A stretch of 8,581 nucleotides of DNA, taken from NCBI GenBank assembly GCA_963848355.1, contig CAWKDG010000011.1, positions 1 to 8,581 of the forward strand, given 5' to 3'. Under the pieces are notes generated by a model, which searched no databases, had not been told where the DNA came from, and saw only the letters and a list, made by a program, of their open reading frames with translations. Origin of the DNA: CAWKDG01 sp963848355. GTDB lineage: Bacteria; Actinomycetota; Acidimicrobiia; Acidimicrobiales; UBA8190. The position numbers were made by a program, and so were the translations under genes. Numbering within the stretch: the stretch's first letter is position 1; every line of letters begins with the position of its first letter. This document shows positions 1 to 6,093 of this stretch, one piece after another.

Positions 1-54
1 GATCAGGATGCCGATCTTCTTCTCGCCGGTGCCCATCGGTTCCATGCCCCCCAT
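1..54 (-). CDS. Start of an unidentified leftward gene (partial, leaves the left edge)
   Basis: On the minus strand an open frame begins with in-frame ATG codons at 54, 45 and 36 (and a GTG at 57) and stays open to base 1. From the ATG at 36 it reads MGTGEKKIGILI. A charged start followed by a hydrophobic strand (KKIGILI) is typical of the first beta strand of an alpha/beta enzyme. A run of G at 47-51 lies 10 bases before the ATG at 36 and could act as ribosome binding site, so 36 is an alternative start. A TATAAT box about 80 bases upstream on the same strand supports the gene. Too few residues are visible to name a product; it would be divergent from the wecB-type gene. Confidence 0.35.
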   Translation of the reverse strand, partial: MGGMEPMGTGEKKIGILI

Positions 55-132
55 CACGGCAGCGTCACTCGCCCGTCATTCCATGGATGCCCTGCCCACG
101 GGCGAATTCCTGCCTAACCCCCAGCCCACCCG

Positions 133-161
133 ATTATACAGCCCAGGACCCGTAGATTCAC
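133..161 (-). promoter_or_regulatory. Possible leftward promoter
   Basis: The minus strand carries a perfect TATAAT at 138-133. Seventeen bases upstream lies GTGAAT (161-156), which matches the -35 consensus TTGACA at three positions. A perfect TATAAT is rare by chance in DNA this GC-rich. Transcription would start near 126 and give a leader of roughly 70-90 bases before the leftward start codons at 54/45/36. The -10 box is seen directly; promoter function is inferred. Confidence 0.4.
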
Positions 162-515
162 AGTGGAAGACCAGGCGTTCGGCGCGCCTCCAGCCACACC
201 CGTGGCCCCGGCAGGGGGGCCAGCGCCTGGCGCGAGCCGCCGCGGCAGGGCCCTCGGGGCGCCGATGGGGAGGCCCCGCCCCGGGCGGCGATCCCGCCGA
301 CCCGATGGCCGGCGGTCGACTCCCCGGCTGTCTTGCGCACGATGGCCGGGGCCGGTTGCCGCAGAGGGGCCGGAATCGTCTTCGCTCGCGCACCGCCCAT
401 TGGTCGCGACTTCGAGAACTTCGTTGCGGCGGCGCATGCCCGAAGTGGATTCCCATCGACACTCTCGGCCTCGACGCGGGCAAACTGACCCCGGCGGGGC
501 TTTCGCTCTTCGGTC

Positions 516-521
516 TATGCT
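516..521 (+). promoter_or_regulatory. Weak candidate -10 box for the wecB-type gene
   Basis: TATGCT fits the loose actinobacterial -10 pattern TAnnnT and sits about 39 bases before the GTG start at 560. No recognisable -35 box lies at the right distance. It is listed only because a rightward promoter is expected here. Confidence 0.2.
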
Positions 522-559
522 GTGCGGAGTAGGCCGATCACCGGGGCTACATTCGGGCT

Positions 560-1747
560 GTGGGGAGACGTCGGATCATGGTGGTCTTTGGCACCCGACC
601 AGAGGCGATCAAGCTGGCACCGGTCATCCTCCGAATGCAAAGCGACGCCCGCTTCGAGCCGATCGTGACCGTCACCGGACAGCACCGGGAGATGCTCGAC
701 CAAGTGCTCGAGCTGTTCGATATCAAGGCGGACCATGACCTCGCCATCCAGAGCGAAGGACAGACGCTCGCTGATATCACGACCCGCGCTCTCGACGGTC
801 TCGACCCTCTCGTCGCCGAGCAACACCCGGACGCGTTGGTGGTCCAGGGCGACACCACCAGCACCTTTGTGGGCGCTCTTGCCGCCTTCTACCACCGCGT
901 CCCGGTCGTTCACGTCGAGGCCGGCTTGCGAACAGCGAACCGGTACTCTCCCTACCCGGAGGAGATCAACCGCCGTCTCACATCACAGCTGGCCACCCTT
1001 CATCTGGCGCCGACGCAGTCGGCCGCCGACAATCTCCGTTCCGAAGGCCTGCCAGGCGCGGAGATCGTCTGTACGGGCAATACCGTGATCGACGCGCTCG
1101 AGTGGGCCGTGAGCCGCCACGCCGATTATTGCGATCCGGCACTTGTCGGGATCGATGACGACCCGCGACGAGTGGTCCTCGTGACGGTCCACCGACGGGA
1201 GTCATGGGGGGAACGTCTCGCGGGCGTGGGCCGAGCACTGGCTCAGGTCGCTCGCGAAGATCCCGGCTTGCTCGTGGTCATTCCCCTGCACCGCAATCCA
1301 ATCGTGCGCGATGCCGTCGTCCCGGCCGTGACGGGACTGAAGAACGTCCTCGTCATCGAGCCGTTGCCGTACGGCGCCTTCTCCCGATTGATGAGGCGTG
1401 CCGACCTCGTGGTGACCGACAGCGGGGGGATCCAGGAGGAGGCGCCGAGCCTGGGCATACCGGTCCTCGTGCTTCGCAACACCACCGAGCGACCCGAGGC
1501 GGTACTGGCCGGGTCGGTCGAGCTCGTCGGCACCGATGAATTCCGGGTCGTCGACCGGATCCGGCACCTCCTGAGCGACGGCGAGGCCTACGCACGCATG
1601 GCCAATGCGGTCAACCCGTACGGCGATGGGCGGGCGGCCGAGCGGTCGCTGGCCGCCATCGCCTGGTTGCTGGGCGACGGTGACCGTCCCGAGGAGTTCG
1701 TGGTGGGTGCGGCGGGCCACCCCGAGTCGCCAGCGGCGCCGACGTGA
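560..1747 (+). CDS. wecB: UDP-N-acetylglucosamine 2-epimerase (non-hydrolysing)
   Basis: This cytoplasmic enzyme interconverts UDP-GlcNAc and UDP-ManNAc, the first step towards ManNAc/ManNAcA-containing envelope polysaccharides. The 395 residues open with the family signature FGTRPEAIKLAP (residues 10-21). Then come QGDTTST with Asp98, HVEAGLRT with Glu120, YPEEINR with Glu134/Glu135, VTVHRRES with His211 and Glu214, and TDSGGIQEEAPSLG with Asp287 and Glu293/Glu294. These are the positions known in the family to bind UDP-sugar and catalyse epimerisation. Start: GTG at 560 gives a short basic lead before the first beta strand; ATG at 578 is an alternative. Neither has a strong Shine-Dalgarno sequence. 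The last 20 or so residues (Glu, Pro, Ala rich) look like an extension past the usual family end. The next gene is a wecC-type dehydrogenase 112 bases downstream, which supports the UDP-ManNAc assignment. Confidence 0.93.
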   Translation: MGRRRIMVVFGTRPEAIKLAPVILRMQSDARFEPIVTVTGQHREMLDQVLELFDIKADHDLAIQSEGQTLADITTRALDGLDPLVAEQHPDALVVQGDTTSTFVGALAAFYHRVPVVHVEAGLRTANRYSPYPEEINRRLTSQLATLHLAPTQSAADNLRSEGLPGAEIVCTGNTVIDALEWAVSRHADYCDPALVGIDDDPRRVVLVTVHRRESWGERLAGVGRALAQVAREDPGLLVVIPLHRNPIVRDAVVPAVTGLKNVLVIEPLPYGAFSRLMRRADLVVTDSGGIQEEAPSLGIPVLVLRNTTERPEAVLAGSVELVGTDEFRVVDRIRHLLSDGEAYARMANAVNPYGDGRAAERSLAAIAWLLGDGDRPEEFVVGAAGHPESPAAPT

Positions 1748-1859
1748 CGATGGCGACAGGCGGAAGCGGATCCGACGAAATGACAGAGATGCCGTTCTCT
1801 ACGGATAGACCGACGTCGAATGCTAACTTTGGTCGCTCGAAGGGGGGCAGCGCGGGGCA

Positions 1860-3098
1860 ATGACGCAACGCATCGTCGTAATCGGGACCGGCTATGTGGG
1901 GTTGCCCGCCGCCATCATGTGGGCAAAGGCGGGCCACGACGTCATCGGAGTGGACGTCGACGAGAACCTCGTCAAGGCGATCAACGACCGCACCCTTCTG
2001 ATCGACGAGCTCGAGATGCGGGAGCTCCTGGCCCATCCCGAGGTGCACAAGCACCTGGAGGCCCGAACCGAACCCTGCGAGGGCGACGTCTTCGTCATCG
2101 CCGTGCCGACACCGGTCGACCCCATCAGAAAGGTCGCAGACCTCCGCTTCATCCAGGAAGCCGTGGCGTCGATCTGCCCCGTTCTCCGGCCCGGCAACCT
2201 CGTCATCGTCGAAAGTACCGTTCCGCCTCTCACGTGCCGGGATCTCATCGGGCCACAACTGGAGCAAGGGACAGGTCTGAAGGTCCCCACCGAAGTGATG
2301 CTCGCCCATTGTCCCGAACGGATCCTTCCCGGCGACATTTTCCAGGAGATCGTCCACAACGAACGGTTGATCGGGGGGCTGGACCAAGCCTCGACGGCGG
2401 CGGCGTTGAGCACCTATGGCGCCTTCGTCGAGGGAACGATGCATCCCACTGACGATCTGACCGCAGAGCTGTCGAAGCTGATGGAGAACACCTATAGAGA
2501 CGTGAACATCGCTCTGGCGAACGAATTCGCGCAGATCTGTGATTCCCTCGGTGCCCCCGCGGAGAGCGTTTTCTACTTTGCCAACAGGCACCCACGGGTC
2601 AACATCTTGCAGCCGGGCATCGGAGTCGGTGGGCACTGCATCCCCGTGGATCCGTGGTTCTTGAAAGAAGTCGCGCCCGATTTCTCTCGCCTGATCACCA
2701 CCGCTCGCACGATCAACGACGAGATGCCGAACCGCACCGCCGCCCAGATTCGCCGCTCGGTCGCTGACCTACAGTCACCGGTAATCGTCGCCCTGGGTGC
2801 AACGTACAAGGCCAACTGCGAAGATCAGCGCGAGAGCCCCGCCAAGGAGGTGGTCCGACTTCTCCGCCAGGACGGCTACCAAGTGCGCCACCACGACCCC
2901 CTCGTGCCAGAATTGGCCTATGACTCCCTGGAGGCGGTCCTGCTCCAGTCCGATCTAGTCGCAATTCTGGTAGGCCACCGTTTGATGCTCAACGAGCTGA
3001 AGGTGCTCTCTCCCCGCCTGGGGGAGCTGATGCGCAATAACCGCGTCCTCGTGTTCGATTGGGACGCGAGGGCATTCCTCGAGGAGACGGATGAGTAA
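1860..3098 (+). CDS. wecC: UDP-N-acetyl-D-mannosaminuronate (UDP-ManNAc) dehydrogenase
   Basis: This UDP-sugar dehydrogenase oxidises C6 of a UDP-hexose in two NAD-dependent steps. Beside a wecB-type epimerase the likely substrate is UDP-ManNAc, giving UDP-ManNAcA. The 412-residue length is normal. Visible parts in order: N-terminal Rossmann motif GTGYVGLP (residues 9-16) with Asp32 at the end of the second strand; ESTVPPLT (118-125); SKLMENTYRDVN with Lys206 and Asn210; GVGGHCIPVDPW with catalytic Cys260 and Asp264; and C-terminal KANCEDQRESPAKE, holding the Arg that typically reads the substrate in this family. No key residue is missing. A G-rich stretch (1841-1847) and a nearer GCGGGG (1852-1857) could serve the ATG. 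The 3' end overlaps the next gene by 8 bases, so the two are almost certainly co-transcribed. A related specificity (UDP-Glc or UDP-GlcNAc) cannot be excluded by eye, but the HCIPVDPWFL form and the neighbour favour wecC. Confidence 0.93.
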   Translation: MTQRIVVIGTGYVGLPAAIMWAKAGHDVIGVDVDENLVKAINDRTLLIDELEMRELLAHPEVHKHLEARTEPCEGDVFVIAVPTPVDPIRKVADLRFIQEAVASICPVLRPGNLVIVESTVPPLTCRDLIGPQLEQGTGLKVPTEVMLAHCPERILPGDIFQEIVHNERLIGGLDQASTAAALSTYGAFVEGTMHPTDDLTAELSKLMENTYRDVNIALANEFAQICDSLGAPAESVFYFANRHPRVNILQPGIGVGGHCIPVDPWFLKEVAPDFSRLITTARTINDEMPNRTAAQIRRSVADLQSPVIVALGATYKANCEDQRESPAKEVVRLLRQDGYQVRHHDPLVPELAYDSLEAVLLQSDLVAILVGHRLMLNELKVLSPRLGELMRNNRVLVFDWDARAFLEETDE

Positions 3099-4050
3099 GA
3101 ACATTTTGGTCACCGGTGGAACCGGGGCAGTCGGCACGTTCCTCGTCCGGGAACTCGAAACGCTCGGATTCAACGTCTTCGTGGCCGACCGCCAACACAA
3201 TGGGCGGTCCAACTACTCCCGCTGCGACATGGGTGAATTCCATCAGGTCGAGAGGTTGTGGACCGGCGGAGGATGGGACGGCGGCTACGCGCCTACGGGA
3301 CACCGGTTCGACATCGTCTTCCATTTGGCCGCCGAGTTCGGACGGTGGAACGGCGAAGACTATTACGAGAACGTCTGGCGAACCAACGCGGTGGGAACGA
3401 AGAACATCATCAGGATGCAAGAGCGGGAGGGATTCAAGGCTGTCTATTTTTCCTCCTCGGAGGTCTATGGCGACTACGACGGGGTCATGGCAGAGGACGT
3501 CATGGACCGCTTCGAAGTCAGGCAGATGAACGACTATGCCCTATCCAAGTGGGTGAACGAGCAACAGGTCACGAACTCGGCGGCGCAATTCGGAACTGAA
3601 TCGGTGCGCGTGAGGTTGTTCAACACGTACGGTCCTGGTGAGTACTACAGCCCTTACCGATCAGTGATCTGCCTGTTCTGTTACAGGCTCCTCCATGACA
3701 TCCCCGTCACCGTCTACAAAGGACACACCCGCACGAGCACCTACATCGACGACTGCGCGCGCGCCTTGGCCAGCATTGCGGAACGTTTCAATCCGGGCGA
3801 GGTCTACAACATCGCCGGCGACGACTATCACTCCATCGAAGATGCAGCTGAGATCGTGCTTCGCTTGTCCGGCAAGGAGGATCGGGCCGGCGACCTGGTC
3901 AAATACGCAGAGAGCGAGATTCTCACCACGATGCACAAGCGTGTCGACAACGCCCGGGCCAAGCGCGACCTCGACATGCGTACCACCGTCACCCTCGAGG
4001 AAGGGATCGAACGGACGATCGCATGGATGCGCGACACGTATTCCGTGTGA
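3091..4050 (+). CDS. NAD-dependent epimerase/dehydratase, extended SDR family
   Basis: This 319-residue protein is probably a cytoplasmic nucleotide-sugar epimerase, dehydratase or reductase. It has the SDR dinucleotide motif GGTGAVG (residues 9-15, the GxxGxxG form), Asp33 after the second strand as in NAD-binding members, Asp46, HLAAEF (78-83), SSSEVYG (121-127) with Ser122/Ser123, and the catalytic YALSK with Tyr149 and Lys153. RLFNTYGPGEYYSPYR and the TSTYIDD stretch further on are typical of the sugar-binding part of GalE/RmlB-like enzymes. A Gly/Trp-rich loop at 57-70 is not usual and may be lineage-specific. The ATG overlaps the end of the wecC-type gene, and GAGGAG lies 4 bases before it, which fixes the start and implies translational coupling. 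The exact substrate cannot be read from sequence. Context suggests a second sugar of the same polysaccharide, or modification of the ManNAc(A) branch. Confidence 0.9.
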   Translation: MSKNILVTGGTGAVGTFLVRELETLGFNVFVADRQHNGRSNYSRCDMGEFHQVERLWTGGGWDGGYAPTGHRFDIVFHLAAEFGRWNGEDYYENVWRTNAVGTKNIIRMQEREGFKAVYFSSSEVYGDYDGVMAEDVMDRFEVRQMNDYALSKWVNEQQVTNSAAQFGTESVRVRLFNTYGPGEYYSPYRSVICLFCYRLLHDIPVTVYKGHTRTSTYIDDCARALASIAERFNPGEVYNIAGDDYHSIEDAAEIVLRLSGKEDRAGDLVKYAESEILTTMHKRVDNARAKRDLDMRTTVTLEEGIERTIAWMRDTYSV

Positions 4051-4052
4051 CT

Positions 4053-4066
4053 GCACCAACGGGTGC
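4053..4066. terminator. Very small hairpin between convergent genes
   Basis: The 21-base gap between the two convergent stop codons contains GCACC-AACG-GGTGC, a perfect 5-bp stem with a 4-base loop. There is no T run on either side, so it is at best a weak or bidirectional transcription brake. No other terminator candidate is visible here. Confidence 0.2.
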
Positions 4067-4071
4067 CGTGA

Positions 4072-5322
4072 TCAGTTGAATATGAAGTTGCGGAGCTTCT
4101 CCATGTTCATGTTCCGTTCGAAATGCTTGAAGTGGTAGTCACGGGCCTTCTTGCCCATGAGCTCACGGTCCTCCTTGGGCAAGGAGTACAACGCCTTGAT
4201 ATTGCGGTACAAGGCGTCGGCATCGCTTGATCCCCCCGCAAACCCGCATCCGATCGAGTTCACGAGCCGCTGCGCCTCACCATCCATCGCCAGCAGCATC
4301 GGGCGCCCCGCCGCAAAGTACGACATGACCTTGGCGGGGATGGTGGCATCGAGCAGATCGCTCTTCACCAGACACGCCAGTAGTGCATCGGCGACAGTGT
4401 GGTACTTAGGGATCTCTCTGGGGGGCTTGAACCCTTCGAAAGAAAAGCTCCCCGCCAATCCTTTAGCCGCGACTTCGGCCTCCAACCATTTCCGGGACAT
4501 GCCGTCCCCGACGATGATCCAATTGATGTCCCGGATCCCGTCTACCTCGAGCCGTTGAGCCACAGTGATGACGGTTTCGAAGTCCTGTGCAGGACTGATG
4601 TTTCCCGCGAAGACGATGTTGAATCCGTTGCCGAACCTCTTGCTCAGTTCCTCGTCGAAAACGTCTACCTCGTAGAGCTTGTCGGAGATCTGGGGAAGGA
4701 CAAGGATCTTGTCCTCTGAGATGTTGGTGATGTCGATGAGCCGAGTCTTCATTCGCTCCGACAGAACGACCAGCTTGTCGACCTTCTTGTAATGCCAGTG
4801 CGACACTCGTGTCGCTACGCGACGCAGGAACGCATTCTTGATCTTGAACACGGAAAAAAGGTTCTCGGGCCACAGGTCGAGGACGTACAGCGTGGTTTCG
4901 ACGTTCTTGACCCTTCCCACGAAGATACCCGCAAAGGACATCATGACCGGAGAGAGCTGGTACAGAAAGATCTTGTCGTACCGGCGGGTCAGCAGCCCGG
5001 GAATGTGGAACAGGCTGAAGAACGGGAAGGAAAGGTAGTTCGTGATGATCCGGAAATTGCTGTTGTGCCGTCGCGGAATCTCGAGAACGCGCCGGATCCT
5101 TATGCCGTTGTGAACCTCCTTTCTGGGGCCAAGATAGGAATAGCCCGGGAAGAAGTCCCCTTGGGGATAATTGGGAATGCCGCAGAGCACCTCCAAGTCG
5201 CAGCCCGATTCGGTCAGGTAATCGCAGATGTCGTTGACCCCGAAGGACTCGGGCCAGAAGTGCTGGCCGACCACCAGCATCGTGTTCGCGGGTTTCGTCC
5301 ACGCGACCCTGCCCGGACTCAT
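4072..5322 (-). CDS. Glycosyltransferase family 4, WbuB-like
   Basis: This is a GT-B fold retaining glycosyltransferase that probably adds a sugar (WbuB-type enzymes use N-acetylated deoxy- or aminosugars) to a lipid-linked repeat unit at the inner membrane face. From the ATG at 5322 it has 416 residues. Visible parts: first strand and loop MLVVGQHFWPESFGVND (from residue 15); IPNYPQGDFFPGY, typical of WbuB-like members; the acceptor-domain YVLDLWPENLF; start of the donor domain NIVFAGNISPAQ (235-246); IIVGDGM; KVMSYFAAGRP (331-341) followed by DGE with Glu349. Ser instead of the first Glu of the classic EX7E motif is usual in this subfamily. The frame is open to 5415, but residues before the ATG at 5322 look non-coding. 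ATG at 5280 would cut into the first beta strand and is less likely. It faces the SDR gene tail-to-tail. Two 60-base lines inside it are about 52 % GC, lower than in the wecB-type gene, so separate acquisition is possible. Confidence 0.9.
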   Translation of the reverse strand: MSPGRVAWTKPANTMLVVGQHFWPESFGVNDICDYLTESGCDLEVLCGIPNYPQGDFFPGYSYLGPRKEVHNGIRIRRVLEIPRRHNSNFRIITNYLSFPFFSLFHIPGLLTRRYDKIFLYQLSPVMMSFAGIFVGRVKNVETTLYVLDLWPENLFSVFKIKNAFLRRVATRVSHWHYKKVDKLVVLSERMKTRLIDITNISEDKILVLPQISDKLYEVDVFDEELSKRFGNGFNIVFAGNISPAQDFETVITVAQRLEVDGIRDINWIIVGDGMSRKWLEAEVAAKGLAGSFSFEGFKPPREIPKYHTVADALLACLVKSDLLDATIPAKVMSYFAAGRPMLLAMDGEAQRLVNSIGCGFAGGSSDADALYRNIKALYSLPKEDRELMGKKARDYHFKHFERNMNMEKLRNFIFN

Positions 5323-5482
5323 CTCGGGACCCTGCGGCGAAACCCGGTGCGCCCAACACATCGCTGTTGCACGGGCATCTCGGACCGATCCTCCCCCCCA
5401 CTGCCGACCGCTCATTTCGGAATCGAGCTGCCGTCGGTACCTTCACCCTGGTCAAGTGTCACGATGGATCGACTGCCCTGTG

Positions 5483-5488
5483 ATTTTA
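5483..5488 (-). promoter_or_regulatory. Candidate leftward -10 box for the glycosyltransferase gene
   Basis: The minus strand reads TAAAAT at 5488-5483, five of six matches to the -10 consensus, in an otherwise GC-rich stretch. Upstream, TTCTCA (four of six matches to TTGACA) lies at a long 19-base spacing. Transcription from here would give a leader of about 150 bases before the ATG at 5322. This is only a candidate. Confidence 0.22.
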
Positions 5489-5517
5489 CAAGGCCGGGAA
5501 AACCTATGAGAAGCCGG

Positions 5518-5545
5518 CGCTCGAACAGGCGGTTTTGTTCGAGCG
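5518..5545. repeat. Perfect 10-bp inverted repeat, 8-base loop
   Basis: CGCTCGAACA (5518-5527) is followed by an 8-base loop and then by its exact reverse complement TGTTCGAGCG (5536-5545). Two G-T pairs could extend the stem into the loop. The right arm also starts a second, smaller dyad, GTTCG-AG-CGAAC (5537-5548). The hairpin lies just upstream (in the leftward sense) of the candidate TAAAAT box. It may be an operator, or an RNA hairpin if transcribed rightward. It lacks a T run, so it is not a standard terminator. Confidence 0.75.
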
Positions 5546-5552
5546 AACCATG

Positions 5553-5583
5553 GATCTCGAGGACCATGAACGCCTTCGAGATC
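5553..5583. repeat. Second inverted repeat, 8-bp arms, 15-base loop
   Basis: GATCTCGA (5553-5560) and TCGAGATC (5576-5583) are exact reverse complements. A G-T and a G-C pair could continue the stem inward. It begins 7 bases after the 10-bp dyad at 5518-5545, so the two form a tandem pair of stem-loops. Confidence 0.6.
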
Positions 5584-5738
5584 GACCGATGCGTTACCGC
5601 CGTCCGAGAACGTCGAATCCAGGCGTACACGCAGGATCGGATGTCCACTGGGGCGCATACTGAACAAACGGCGAAGCTCGCGCCCGCAAGCCTGAACCCT
5701 GCGCAACGATCACGATCGGCCCCCCGGGCCACGCAGAG

Positions 5739-5749
5739 TATCGTCGATA
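5739..5749. repeat. Short palindrome TATCG-T-CGATA
   Basis: This perfect dyad of two 5-base arms around one central T lies 8 bases before the TGACAC dyad. On its own it is weak evidence of function. It could be a half of a larger regulator site or part of a promoter region for the rightward gene. Confidence 0.35.
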
Positions 5750-5757
5750 ACCGTCTA

Positions 5758-5775
5758 CGTGTCAATGCTGACACG
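5758..5775. promoter_or_regulatory. Operator-like dyad CGTGTCA-N4-TGACACG
   Basis: Perfect 7-base arms around a 4-base centre make an 18-base dyad of the size bound by dimeric helix-turn-helix repressors (TetR, GntR and MarR families bind sites like this). The TGACAC half-site occurs again nearby at 5803-5808 on the plus strand and at 5461-5456 on the minus strand. All copies are inside the divergent gap, which fits a regulator controlling one or both flanking genes. No regulator gene is in the window, so this is inference. Confidence 0.4.
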
Positions 5776-5925
5776 ATTGGTCTCACCGAGTCGACGGGAG
5801 AATGACACCGCCGTTGGGGCGCCCCCAAAGGTGAGGAGATCAGCGCCGGGAACGGCCCTGTTTCCCGCAGTCCGGTGCGGAGGACGCCGCCGGGGTAGGT
5901 CGGCCTCTCGAGAAGGTCTGCTGCC

Positions 5926-6003
5926 ATGTCGAAGGCGACCGCGCCATCGGGTCCGGCGGTGGAGGACTCAGGGGCTTCCGGAAAGACAGGCTTGATGGAG
6001 TAG
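5926..6003 (+). CDS. Possible 25-residue small protein or leader peptide
   Basis: An ATG preceded at 9 bases by AGAAGG opens a 25-codon frame ending with TAG at 6001. The product is rich in Ala, Ser, Gly and Pro (it starts MSKATAPSGPAVEDSG) with no recognisable motif or membrane segment. After the TAG the same frame continues to TGA at 6057-6059. It ends 90 bases before the membrane-protein start, so it could be a leader ORF for that gene. Chance occurrence is also quite possible. Confidence 0.2.
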   Translation: MSKATAPSGPAVEDSGASGKTGLME

Positions 6004-6093
6004 CGTGTCCCGTTCGGTGACCCGCCTGAATACAACGATCTGGTCGATGCCCCGCCATGAACCAGATCTCATCGTGGAGCCCGCGTCCTGGGA

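Larger units (their letters stand above)
58..559. other. Intergenic region, no convincing gene
   Basis: About 500 GC-rich bases lie between the leftward partial gene and the wecB-type gene. Long frames are open on both strands, but their translations are rich in Arg, Pro and Gly and show no domain, as expected for stop-poor GC-rich DNA. The stretch holds the leftward TATAAT promoter, a GC hairpin (arms 255-261 and 277-283, 7 bp, with an internal GGGG/CCCC that could compete) and a short CCCC/GGGG hairpin at 489-499 followed by a pyrimidine run. The rightward promoter for the gene at 560 should lie in the last 100 bases. Confidence 0.6.
5323..6093. other. Divergent intergenic region rich in inverted repeats
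   Basis: This 771-base gap separates the leftward glycosyltransferase from the rightward membrane protein, so it should contain promoters for both. Open frames exist on both strands (for example minus-strand 6035-5412), but their translations show no domain and start from weak codons. What does stand out are perfect dyads at 5518-5545, 5553-5583, 5739-5749 and 5758-5775, extra copies of TGACAC, and one short frame with a Shine-Dalgarno sequence at 5926. No tRNA or other known RNA was recognised. A decayed gene cannot be excluded. Confidence 0.6.

Noticed and set aside
489..510. Rho-independent terminator (CCCC-GGC-GGGG then pyrimidines)
   Set aside because: The stem is only 4 bp, the tail is interrupted by C and G, and no rightward gene ends upstream of it.
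8..738. Open frames on both strands before the wecB-type gene
   Set aside because: The translations are Arg/Pro/Gly rich without domains, overlap each other and lack ribosome sites; the later part overlaps wecB.
1611..2636. Minus-strand open frame of 341 codons across the wecC-type gene
   Set aside because: It is antisense to a gene with all catalytic residues; long antisense frames are expected in GC-rich codon usage.
5518..5545. LexA (SOS) box or integron attC site
   Set aside because: GAAC and GTTC are present, but 12 bases apart instead of the 4 of the actinobacterial/Bacillus SOS box. Integron attC features (paired R and L boxes with bulges, next to a cassette gene) are missing.
4792..5805. 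Plus-strand open frame of 337 codons antisense to the glycosyltransferase
   Set aside because: It mirrors the coding frame of a clear family 4 glycosyltransferase, and its translation has no domain; the tail past 5415 is also featureless.
5412..6035. Minus-strand open frame of 207 codons in the divergent gap
   Set aside because: TTG start, no ribosome site and no recognisable domain or membrane segment; it looks like chance openness.
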